The notes: generated by a model not told the origin, from the sequence alone. Positions 1 through 5,311 are shown, counted from the stretch's first letter. The stretch is DNA of 5,807 nucleotides from JAJTFW01 sp046160245 (GCA_046160245.1 JBJXGU010000367.1:1-5807); one strand, 5' to 3'. Program-made: numbers and translations.

Positions 1-464
1 CTATACACGCCTACCAACGAAGGACCAATTACTTTTTCGGCTTTGGATGATTCTTCCAAGTCGGGATGCACCATGTTAAACTTCCCATTAAAGACGGTAG
101 GTTTTCCAAAGACAATAAATTCCACTTGCGGCCGCAGCACATCCTTCATCCACTTGATGCCCTGAAACCATACGAGCTCCATTTGACCGGTACCATCACT
201 TAAAATAGCCGACATCCTCGTTGCGCGTTTAGCTCCAAAAACTTTAATGTTCGAGATGGTTCCCTTCACCTGAACATAGGACATATCCTCATTCAAGGAA
301 GCAATGGGATGAAATTTCGAACGATCGATGTAGCGAAAAGGGTAATGCTTGACGAGATCACCAAAAACAGATATGCCCAACTCCTTCCTAAACACATCGG
401 CCTTAAGTGGACCAACACCTTTCAGGAATTCAATCTTCGTATTCAGAAAACTATGGGGATTCAT
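1..464 (-). CDS. recG: ATP-dependent DNA helicase RecG, N-terminal part (cut by window edge)
   Basis: RecG is a cytoplasmic superfamily 2 helicase that binds branched DNA and regresses stalled replication forks or migrates Holliday junctions. Only the first 154 codons lie in the window, so the helicase motifs are outside it and the call rests on the N-terminal wedge region. Visible features are the family opening FLKGVGP (residues 13-19), HYPFRYIDRSKF (40-51), and an OB-fold-like stretch from about 62 to 135 containing VQVKGTI, LSDGTGQMELVWF and VFNGKFNMVHP. The order and spacing match RecG from other Bacteroidota. The ATG at 462-464 is chosen because the GVGP motif follows at the usual distance. 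No Shine-Dalgarno sequence precedes it, but a TAnnTTTG box ends five bases upstream. The gene lies downstream of the cold-shock gene on the same strand, separated by a strong terminator, so it is probably transcribed on its own. Confidence 0.9.
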   Translation of the reverse strand, partial: MNPHSFLNTKIEFLKGVGPLKADVFRKELGISVFGDLVKHYPFRYIDRSKFHPIASLNEDMSYVQVKGTISNIKVFGAKRATRMSAILSDGTGQMELVWFQGIKWMKDVLRPQVEFIVFGKPTVFNGKFNMVHPDLEESSKAEKVIGPSLVGVY

Positions 465-469
465 CTTTA

Positions 470-477
470 CAAAAATA
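470..477 (-). promoter_or_regulatory. Possible -7 promoter box of recG, very close to its start codon
   Basis: On the minus strand the bases read TATTTTTG, a full match to the Bacteroidota -7 consensus TAnnTTTG. It ends only five bases before the recG ATG, so transcription would begin at or next to the start codon, giving a leaderless or nearly leaderless mRNA. The nearest good TTG for the upstream element (505-507) is 27 bases away, longer than the usual 17-23, so the promoter is only partly supported. Confidence 0.4.
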
Positions 478-530
478 GTCAAGAGAAAAGAATAATTGGG
501 GTGACAAAATAAAGGAATTAAAAGGTTCTT

Positions 531-560
531 AAAATAAAAATCCCGCTCGAAAGCGGGATT
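531..560 (-). terminator. Intrinsic terminator of the cold-shock transcription unit
   Basis: A 9-bp perfect stem (arms 539-547 and 552-560, core TCCCGCT/AGCGGGA) closes on a four-base loop. Read on the minus strand it is followed at once by TTTTTATTTT, as in a Rho-independent terminator. On the plus strand there is no matching T run, so it works leftward. It ends the transcript from the cold-shock gene after the 33-bp repeat array and before recG. Confidence 0.88.
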
Positions 561-574
561 CAATCTCTGTTTTT

Positions 575-804
575 GCTGCTTCGGCCTCGACCTTCGCAGC
601 ACGCTGTACTGCTTCGGCCTTAATCTGTGCAACACGCAGTACTGTTTCTTTCTTAACCTTCGCAGCACGCAGTACTACTTCGGTTCGACCTTCGCAGCAC
701 GCAGTACTGCTTCTTTCTTGACCTTCGCAGCACGCTGTACTGCTTCAGCCTTAATCTGTGCAGCACGCAGTACTGCTTCTTTCTTGACCTTCGCAGCACG
801 CTGC
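575..804 (-). repeat. Tandem array of 33-bp units (six full, two partial) in the 3' region of the cold-shock gene
   Basis: Units begin with GCAGCACGC on the plus strand at 596, 629, 662, 694, 727, 760 and 793. All full units are 33 bases except the one at 662-693, which is 32. The left partial unit is 575-595 and the right one 793-804. Three variants occur: one ending TTAATCTGT (596, 727), one with TTCTTTCTTGACCTTC or a near copy (629, 694, 760), and one ending TTCGACCTTC or CTCGACCTTC (575, 662). In the minus-strand RNA each full unit can form a hairpin GCAGUAC/GUGCUGC with a three-base loop, followed by a linker of 15-16 bases, mostly purines. The array lies wholly between the cold-shock stop codon and the terminator, so it should be part of that mRNA. 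It also reads as 11-residue Ala/Lys/Glu repeats in a broken frame (see the separate entry). Function is unknown. Confidence 0.92.
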
Positions 805-807
805 AAA

Positions 808-1002
808 TTACTCGGCTTTCTTTACGTTCACCGCATTTTGACCTTTACGACCTTCGATGAGTTCGTAAGTTACATTGTCGTTCTCACGAACTTTGTCAAT
901 AATTCCACTGTGATGTACAAAGACTTCTTTGTTTGACTCATCATCTAAAATAAAACCATATCCCTTGGCCTCATTGAAGAATTTTACTTTACCTGTTTTC
1001 AT
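808..1002 (-). CDS. Cold-shock domain protein (CspA family)
   Basis: This 64-residue protein is a complete single cold-shock domain, a five-stranded OB fold that binds single-stranded RNA or DNA and acts as an RNA chaperone or antiterminator in the cytoplasm. The RNP1 motif KGYGFI is at residues 13-18 and the RNP2 motif VFVHH at 27-31; the opening KVKFFN and the late GRKGQNAVNVK are also typical. Length equals the family norm (about 63-70). The Trp often found in the VKWFN segment is Phe here, as is common in Bacteroidota. The gene has its own promoter, about 27 bases of AT-rich leader without a Shine-Dalgarno sequence, and no long CspA-type 5' UTR. It diverges from ade. Unusually, about 245 bases of repeats separate its stop codon from its terminator. 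Which paralogue it is, and whether it is cold-induced, cannot be told from sequence. Confidence 0.95.
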   Translation of the reverse strand: MKTGKVKFFNEAKGYGFILDDESNKEVFVHHSGIIDKVRENDNVTYELIEGRKGQNAVNVKKAE

Positions 1003-1034
1003 TTAAATAAATAAATTAATAATTGAATGTTTAA

Positions 1035-1065
1035 CAAAAATATGTATAAATCTTCTAAAATTCAA
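1035..1065 (-). promoter_or_regulatory. Promoter of the cold-shock gene (Bacteroidota type)
   Basis: On the minus strand a TTG (1063-1065) is followed after 20 bases by TATTTTTG (1035-1042). This matches the Bacteroidota consensus TTG-N17-23-TAnnTTTG recognised by the primary sigma factor. Transcription would begin near 1029, leaving a leader of about 27 AT-rich bases before the ATG at 1002. Confidence 0.65.
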
Positions 1066-1107
1066 TTTTTCTGATAATATTTTCTGCTCACTTTAAAACA
1101 ATTCTGT

Positions 1108-1118
1108 TTGACTGTCAA
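1108..1118. promoter_or_regulatory. Small inverted repeat in the csp-ade divergent spacer
   Basis: TTGAC and GTCAA form a perfect 5-bp inverted repeat around a single T. It lies upstream of both divergent genes, 41 bases before the ade ATG and 43 bases behind the upstream element of the csp promoter. It could be an operator half-site pair, but a repeat this short can occur by chance. Confidence 0.2.
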
Positions 1119-1147
1119 CAATATACCTATAAAAGCAAAATTATACT

Positions 1148-1155
1148 GACCTTTG
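1148..1155 (+). promoter_or_regulatory. Weak -7-like box just upstream of ade
   Basis: GACCTTTG matches seven of eight positions of TAnnTTTG (first T replaced by G), counting the two free ones, and ends three bases before the ade ATG. No TTG lies 17-23 bases upstream, so support is weak. If used, it would give a leaderless ade transcript, similar to the arrangement in front of recG. Confidence 0.25.
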
Positions 1156-1158
1156 CGC

Positions 1159-2787
1159 ATGACAACGACGATAGCTGGAAAGTGGGTAAATATCCTTGAT
1201 AGAAAAATTATCGAGGGCGTTTTCACTCTAAAAGATGGTAAAATTTATTCTTTTGATGAGCAGCCGGTAACTGAAAAGCAATACATCCTCCCCGGGTTTA
1301 TTGATGCACATATTCACATTGAAAGTTCCATGCTCGTTCCTTATGAATTTGCTCGTATCGCTTTAACTCACGGCACCGTTGCCACTATCAGTGATCCGCA
1401 TGAAATTGCGAATGTGCTGGCGTTAGATGGCGTTTACTACATGTTAGAAAATGCAAAAGACGCATTGCTTAAATTCAATTTTGGTGCGCCTTCCTGTGTC
1501 CCGGCAACTACATTTGAAAGTGCAGGTGCGGTTCTCGATGCAAACGATATCGAAACTTTAATTCAACGCGATGATATCAAATATTTAAGTGAGATGATGA
1601 ATTACCCAGGTGTTCTTTTTAAAGATCCCGAGGTGATGGAAAAAATTGCGATCACTAAAAAATACAACAAACCAATTGATGGTCATGCGCCGGGATTACG
1701 TGGGGCTGATGCAAAAAACTACATCGATGCAGGCATTAGCACCGACCACGAGTGTTTTACATTAGAAGAAGCGCTGGAGAAAATTCAATACGGCATGAAA
1801 ATTTTAATTCGGGAAGGATCGGCGGCGCGGAATTATGAAGCATTACATCCTTTGTTAAAATCAAATCCGCGTGAATGTATGTTTTGCAGTGATGATAAAC
1901 ATCCTGATGAATTGCTCTTGGGACATATCAATTTGCTAGTGAAAAAATCAATTGAACTAGGTTATGATTTGTTTGATGTGCTCTATGCAGCTTGCATCCA
2001 TCCCATCGAACATTACAAATTAAATGTAGGTCAACTTCGTGTTGGGGATGCTGCTGATTTTATCATTTGCAAAGACTTGAAAGACTTTAAAGTTGAAAAA
2101 ACTTTTATTGATGGAAATTGCGTTGCGGAAAACGGAAAGAGTATTTTGCCTCCCAAGAAACATAAAGTCGTAAACAACTTCAATACTTCCATCACCAAGC
2201 CCGAAGATTTTAAAATCAAAAAATCGGGAAATAAAATTCGTGCAATCGAAGTTTACGACGGACAACTTATCACCGGTGAAACACATGTTGAGGTTACAGA
2301 AGTGAATGGAGAAGTTGTTACTGACATAGCCAACGACATTTTAAAAATTGCGGTCGTAAATCGTTACTCGAAACAAGCACCTGCCATTGCTTTCATAAGA
2401 AACTTCGGTTTAAAAAAAGGAGCCATCGCTTCCAGTGTAGCACACGATTCACATAATATTATTGTGGTGGGGGTAGATGATATTTCGATTTCTAAAGCGG
2501 TGAATTCGATCATTGAACAAACGGGTGGATTAAGTTTAGTGGATGGTGATAAAATTCATACCATTGCGCTTCCAGTGGCGGGGCTGATGAGTGATTTAGA
2601 CTGCGAAAGTATTGGTTTGGCCTACTCAACCATCGATCGGAAAGCGAAGGAATTGGGATCGAAACTCAGGGCGCCGTATATGAGTTTATCGTTTATGGCG
2701 TTGTTGGTAATTCCGCAATTAAAATTGAGTGATAAGGGATTGTTTGATGGGAAGAGTTTTCAGTTTAGTGATGTGTTTTGCGAGTAG
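1159..2787 (+). CDS. ade: Adenine deaminase
   Basis: Ade (AdeC) is a cytoplasmic metal-dependent amidohydrolase that converts adenine to hypoxanthine and ammonia in purine salvage. The 542-residue protein has the family motifs in order: PGFIDAHIHIESS with metal-binding H51 and H53, SDPHE (78-82), SEMMNYPGV (144-152), DGHAPGL (174-180), DHE (196-198), IREGSAARN (217-225) and CSDD (243-246). The C-terminal Ade-specific domain has SVAHDSHNIIVVG (426-438), TGGL (455-458), LPVAGLMS (471-478) and LKLSDKGLFDG (521-531). E. coli Ade is about 588 residues; the difference is mainly a shorter N terminus. The ATG at 1159 is preferred over an in-frame TTG at 1153, which would add two residues, since TTG starts are rare and that TTG is part of a promoter-like CCTTTG. 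It appears monocistronic, diverges from csp, and shows no missing motif or frameshift. Confidence 0.96.
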   Translation: MTTTIAGKWVNILDRKIIEGVFTLKDGKIYSFDEQPVTEKQYILPGFIDAHIHIESSMLVPYEFARIALTHGTVATISDPHEIANVLALDGVYYMLENAKDALLKFNFGAPSCVPATTFESAGAVLDANDIETLIQRDDIKYLSEMMNYPGVLFKDPEVMEKIAITKKYNKPIDGHAPGLRGADAKNYIDAGISTDHECFTLEEALEKIQYGMKILIREGSAARNYEALHPLLKSNPRECMFCSDDKHPDELLLGHINLLVKKSIELGYDLFDVLYAACIHPIEHYKLNVGQLRVGDAADFIICKDLKDFKVEKTFIDGNCVAENGKSILPPKKHKVVNNFNTSITKPEDFKIKKSGNKIRAIEVYDGQLITGETHVEVTEVNGEVVTDIANDILKIAVVNRYSKQAPAIAFIRNFGLKKGAIASSVAHDSHNIIVVGVDDISISKAVNSIIEQTGGLSLVDGDKIHTIALPVAGLMSDLDCESIGLAYSTIDRKAKELGSKLRAPYMSLSFMALLVIPQLKLSDKGLFDGKSFQFSDVFCE

Positions 2788-2800
2788 AAAATTCTCGCAA
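2778..2800 (+). terminator. Weak hairpin spanning the ade stop codon
   Basis: TTGCGAG (2778-2784) pairs with CTCGCAA (2794-2800) around a nine-base loop that contains the ade TAG. No T run follows immediately (the next bases are AGATTTCTATTG), so it is a poor intrinsic terminator, but no better one lies close behind ade. Its right arm may instead be part of the nearby CGCAAAG-type repeats. Confidence 0.25.
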
Positions 2801-2852
2801 AGATTTCTATTGCTTAATTCAAATTTTATCTAATAAAAATTATTATTTAATT

Positions 2853-2882
2853 CCCTCTCCTTTGGAGAGGGATAGGGAGAGG
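2853..2882. repeat. CCCTCTCC hairpin repeat with a second competing arm
   Basis: CCCTCTCC (2853-2860) pairs perfectly with GGAGAGGG (2864-2871) over a three-base loop. A second purine block, GGGAGAGG (2875-2882), can replace the right arm over seven bases, so two folds compete. No T run follows on either strand. From general knowledge, very similar elements are scattered between genes in many Bacteroidota genomes; copy number here cannot be judged from one window. Confidence 0.6.
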
Positions 2883-2955
2883 ATTGAACAATATGCTTGC
2901 AATAATTTAATCGCAAACGACTAATGCTTTTCTCTTCGACAGTTTCTCTTCGCTA

Positions 2956-3050
2956 ATTTTTCTCGCTAAGGCGCAAAGTCGCAAAGTTTTTCTTTGCCAA
3001 ATTTTCTCCCTAAGGCGCTAAGGCTGCGCTGCACAAATTTTCTTGCTAAA
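2956..3050. repeat. Three degenerate direct repeats of the CTAAGGCGC type
   Basis: Related segments begin near 2956 (TTTTTCTCGCTAAGGCGC), 3000 (ATTTTCTCCCTAAGGCGC) and 3036 (AATTTTCTTGCTAAAG). The first is followed by a doubled CGCAAAG. The pattern resembles intergenic repeats common in Bacteroidota. There are no open reading frames and no transposase remnants. Confidence 0.6.
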
Positions 3051-3115
3051 GAGGTGGTTTTAACAAAATACAATCAACTCTAGTCCACTTTGTGTCCTTT
3101 TGTGTCTCTAGTGCT

Positions 3116-3130
3116 TGCCTGCAGCAGGCA
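3116..3130. repeat. Short palindromic element TGCCTG-CAG-CAGGCA
   Basis: Six-base arms TGCCTG and CAGGCA flank a three-base CAG loop. It sits directly after the TTTGTGTCC/TTTGTGTCT pair and is followed by GGTTTAAAAAA. It could act as a weak terminator for ade, but at over 320 bases from the ade stop it is more likely another dispersed intergenic palindrome. Confidence 0.45.
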
Positions 3131-3209
3131 GGTTTAAAAAACTGAAGAAGGATTACAAAAAAAGGACAGTTTCCGATAACAAATCCTCTAATTTTCCGTA
3201 TTAATACAT

Positions 3210-3428
3210 ATGCGGGCTATTCGGCTATATATTTTTCAACCACTCAAAGCAAGTATGCTCTTGGGAGTGTTGCTGTTTTTGTTGAAATGGGTGATTGGAC
3301 CGTATAATGCATTTTTCCTTTTAGTCTCCTTAGTGCTTCCTGTATTTCTATTTATTGGAGTATTTATCATCCTTACTGGTTTGATTTACTTCCTTACTTG
3401 GATGAGCAGCGGAACTACTGAATGCTAA
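3210..3428 (+). CDS. Hypothetical small membrane protein, 72 residues
   Basis: I do not recognise a family. The predicted protein starts with a short basic stretch (R2, R5, K13) and is otherwise very hydrophobic, with one likely membrane span at about residues 15-30, a short KWVIGPYN turn, and a long hydrophobic stretch at 34-63 that could be one or two spans. This is the layout of a small inner-membrane protein. The ATG at 3210 is the first in frame; no Shine-Dalgarno sequence is seen, as usual in this phylum. It converges on the L,D-transpeptidase gene and overlaps its end by 14 bases, so its last residues (SGTTEC) are encoded opposite the end of that gene. It could be a chance ORF, but membrane-type composition across nearly its full length and the absence of another gene in 3210-3414 favour a real one. 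Confidence 0.5.
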   Translation: MRAIRLYIFQPLKASMLLGVLLFLLKWVIGPYNAFFLLVSLVLPVFLFIGVFIILTGLIYFLTWMSSGTTEC

Positions 3429-5106
3429 AAGAAGCACTATCCACTGCCGCAGGTGGAATCAATTCATTCTTCAACTTCTCATCGCGGTGATACACATCTT
3501 TTCGGAAATGTAGTTGACCGTCGTTCTCTACCCACGCTGTGAAATAAACAATATATACTGGCAATTTATTTTCGAGCTTCACCCACGATTCTTTTCCTGG
3601 CAGTAATGCTTTTTTTACTCTTTCGGGTGTCCAGCCTTCATGCTCCAACACATAGTTAGCTAATTTTTCAGGATCACTTAACCGAACACAGCCATGACTA
3701 AAAGCGCGATTTTCTTCTTTGTACAATGAGCGAGCAGGTGAATCGTGCAAATAAATATTATGTGAATTAGGAAATAAAAATTTCACTTTCCCTAATGAAT
3801 TAGAAGTTCCTGGTTTTTGTCGAATGGTATAGGGGAATTCACTCTTGGTATATTTTTTCCAATCAACGGTAGTACTTGAAATTACTTTTCCGGATGCATT
3901 TACCAGCTCCATATTATGACTGCTTAAATAATTGGGCTTTTTTATTATTCCTGGAATAATTTCATCATACAATATTCCGGGAGGAACCACCCAATATGGA
4001 TTAAACACCACATTTCGCATCTCACCCGAAAATGAAACCGTTTCATGAATTTCTTTTCCAACCACCACATTCATGTTCCAAATTTGAATACCGTTATCGT
4101 ATGCATACAAATTGAAATCGGGGATATTCACAATCAAATAACGTTGGGGATAATCGGAAGGCATCCAGCGACTACGTTCCATGTTTATTAAAATTTGTTC
4201 GATGCGATCGGCTACCGATACATTGAGTGCTTCGTAAAACTTTTTGCCAAGCACACCATCGGGAGTAAGTCCGTGGCGTTTTTGAAAACGAATGGCACCT
4301 ACAAACAAAGTAGAATCAAATTCAATAGAAGAAGTCATTGAATCCAAATCGCCATGCAAGAACAAACTTTTACCAATGGCAAGTAAGGTACTATCGGTGT
4401 CGCCTATACGAAGAACGCGCTCGGGATAAACCACCGGACTCCATGTTTCTGCTTTTGACAAACTATCGTATTGCACCAAATATTTCCGCAACCAATAATA
4501 CTGTCGAAAAACGGCCTTCGACAACAAACTTCCATCGGGCGAATGCACGAGCGCTGAGTCGAGCCATTCTTCTTTATCAATATGCATGCGTGGCAAGAAC
4601 CACGACATCGCTTTTGATTTTTCTTCGGGTAATCCTGTCCAGGATTTATCGGTATACCAAAAAAAGGAAATCGTTAACATGGCCTCCAACGTTCGATCGG
4701 GTTGCATGAGCGAATCTTTCACCGAATAAATACTTAATCGTTCCGAAAGAATTGGTAAAATCGAAAGTGAATCTTGGATTCCTTCCAATCGAGCACTTTG
4801 CAAAAAATGAAACAAGAATCCGGCATGTTCACGCAATCCATCTTCCTTAAACCAAGCATAGCTCCAGTCGCGATTCGAGTAAAATCGGCGAGCTTGTTCG
4901 GTATAAGTGGTTAAGTCGGGAAGTGCAGAAGCTAGGGAATCGAAAAAAAGTGAATCTAAAATAAAATTACTTTTCACATCGAAGGAAGTGATGATGGTGT
5001 CTTTGATGGGTTGGTCATTTTCTTTATTGTTTCCACCCGTGCAACCGGAGAGGGTTAGTAGGACTAAGGTGAAAAATTGAAGGAAGTATTTGTGATTTAT
5101 TCTCAT
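3415..5106 (-). CDS. L,D-transpeptidase lipoprotein, YcbB/LdtD type
   Basis: This 563-residue protein should form 3-3 cross-links in peptidoglycan, or attach proteins to it, in the periplasm. Residues 1-22 are a lipoprotein signal peptide with basic start, hydrophobic core (FLQFFTLVLLTL) and lipobox LSGC, so C22 would be lipidated. Residues about 70-215 match the helical scaffold region of YcbB-type enzymes (FYSNRDWSYAWF, LQSARLEGI). A peptidoglycan-binding repeat follows at about 265-295 (FQKRHGLTPDGVLGKKFYEAL), then the YkuD catalytic domain from about 323 to 490, with YLIVNIPDFNLYAY, NPYWVVPPGI, conserved H454 in IYLHDSP and the signature SHGCVRL with nucleophile C473. The length is close to E. 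coli LdtD (about 615). All key residues are present. The ATG at 5106 places the signal peptide exactly at the N terminus. Its substrate cannot be fixed from sequence. Confidence 0.93.
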   Translation of the reverse strand: MRINHKYFLQFFTLVLLTLSGCTGGNNKENDQPIKDTIITSFDVKSNFILDSLFFDSLASALPDLTTYTEQARRFYSNRDWSYAWFKEDGLREHAGFLFHFLQSARLEGIQDSLSILPILSERLSIYSVKDSLMQPDRTLEAMLTISFFWYTDKSWTGLPEEKSKAMSWFLPRMHIDKEEWLDSALVHSPDGSLLSKAVFRQYYWLRKYLVQYDSLSKAETWSPVVYPERVLRIGDTDSTLLAIGKSLFLHGDLDSMTSSIEFDSTLFVGAIRFQKRHGLTPDGVLGKKFYEALNVSVADRIEQILINMERSRWMPSDYPQRYLIVNIPDFNLYAYDNGIQIWNMNVVVGKEIHETVSFSGEMRNVVFNPYWVVPPGILYDEIIPGIIKKPNYLSSHNMELVNASGKVISSTTVDWKKYTKSEFPYTIRQKPGTSNSLGKVKFLFPNSHNIYLHDSPARSLYKEENRAFSHGCVRLSDPEKLANYVLEHEGWTPERVKKALLPGKESWVKLENKLPVYIVYFTAWVENDGQLHFRKDVYHRDEKLKNELIPPAAVDSASFSIQ

Positions 5107-5166
5107 TTTGAGTTAGCTGCTGGCTTCTGTGAATTATATAATTTATCGCATTTATCTATGTTTGAT

Positions 5167-5206
5167 GGAACGCAGATTTATTAAGATGATTAAGATTTTT
5201 TATGAT
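5167..5206. repeat. Dispersed-type intergenic repeat (GGAACGCAGATTT family)
   Basis: The stretch begins GGAACGCAGATTTATTAAG and continues with TTAAGAT twice (5181-5187, 5190-5196) and a terminal TATGATT. It resembles a widespread intergenic repeat of Bacteroidota that starts with AACGCAGAT and contains degenerate TAAGAT/TATGATT units. It lies upstream of the L,D-transpeptidase gene. The family assignment is from memory of similar sequences, not a search. Confidence 0.5.
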
Positions 5207-5245
5207 TGATCTTCTTTCATTAATGCTTAAAATAACAATTTCGCA

Positions 5246-5261
5246 TCGCGAAGCCTCGCGA
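5246..5261 (-). terminator. TCGCGA hairpin between the T9SS cargo gene and the L,D-transpeptidase gene
   Basis: TCGCGA occurs at 5246-5251 and 5256-5261, giving a 6-bp stem over a four-base loop. An alternative stem pairs TTCGC (5240-5244) with GCGAA (5248-5252). Read leftward it is followed by TGCGAAATTGTTATTTT, a weak T-rich tail. It may terminate the T9SS cargo transcript, whose stop is about 50 bases upstream, or be another dispersed repeat. Confidence 0.35.
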
Positions 5262-5311
5262 CGTGTTAATTCGCATTTCGTTTCCCAATGAAACTGAATA
5301 CTGCTGGAAAA

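Larger units (their letters stand above)
529..806 (-). pseudogene. Possible decayed reading frame of 11-residue Ala/Lys/Glu/Val repeats
   Basis: Read leftward from a TTG at 804-806, the array encodes repeats such as AAKVKKEAVLR and AAQIKAEAVQR for 43 codons, then meets a TAG at 675-677. The stop comes from the one-base-short unit at 662-693. Restoring one base gives a frame that continues VVLRAAKVKKETVLR... for 49 more codons, through the terminator stem to a TAA at 529-531. The pattern is strongly helix-forming and amphipathic, with an 11-residue period as in LEA-type or apolipoprotein-like repeats. It could once have been a C-terminal tail on the cold-shock protein, since a one-base change at its TAA would join the frames. 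Against a real gene: no good start codon, two frame breaks, and a second frame of the repeat is also open, because a 33-bp unit keeps any stop-free frame open. Treated as a speculative remnant, not an active CDS. Confidence 0.3.
2788..3209. other. Gene-free 422-bp stretch made of intergenic repeat pieces
   Basis: No coding region longer than a few codons is visible here. The stretch holds, in order, the right arm of a weak hairpin at the ade stop, a CCCTCTCC hairpin, three related CTAAGGCGC-type segments, a TTTGTGTCC/TTTGTGTCT pair at about 3089-3107, a TGCCTG palindrome, and an AT-rich run before the next ORF. Such pieces are typical of repeat-rich intergenic DNA in Bacteroidota. A possible -7-like TAATTTTC lies at 3189-3196, 13 bases before the ATG at 3210. 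Confidence 0.7.

Noticed and set aside
309..512. Plus-strand ORF of 67 codons
   Set aside because: It lies antisense to the start of recG, has no recognisable features, and recG is clearly the real gene here.
575..804. CRISPR array
   Set aside because: The 33-bp units are contiguous tandem repeats without unique spacers, and no cas gene is near.
718..936. Plus-strand ORF of 72 codons rich in Ala, Arg, Thr and Ser
   Set aside because: It begins with TTG inside the 33-bp repeats and then runs antisense through the cold-shock gene. The stop-free frame comes from the repeat period.
1003..1034. Long regulatory cold-shock 5' UTR or riboswitch
   Set aside because: The predicted leader is only about 27 bases and AT-rich, with no stable fold or cold-box-like element seen.
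1153..1158. TTG at 1153 as the start of adenine deaminase
   Set aside because: It adds only two residues, is part of a promoter-like CCTTTG, and an ATG follows at 1159.
2020..2286. Two minus-strand ORFs (2020-2286 and 2031-2219)
   Set aside because: Both are antisense shadows inside adenine deaminase, which is well conserved along its full length.
4338..4709. Plus-strand ORF of 123 codons
   Set aside because: It is antisense to the L,D-transpeptidase scaffold region and has an unnatural Arg/Thr-rich composition.
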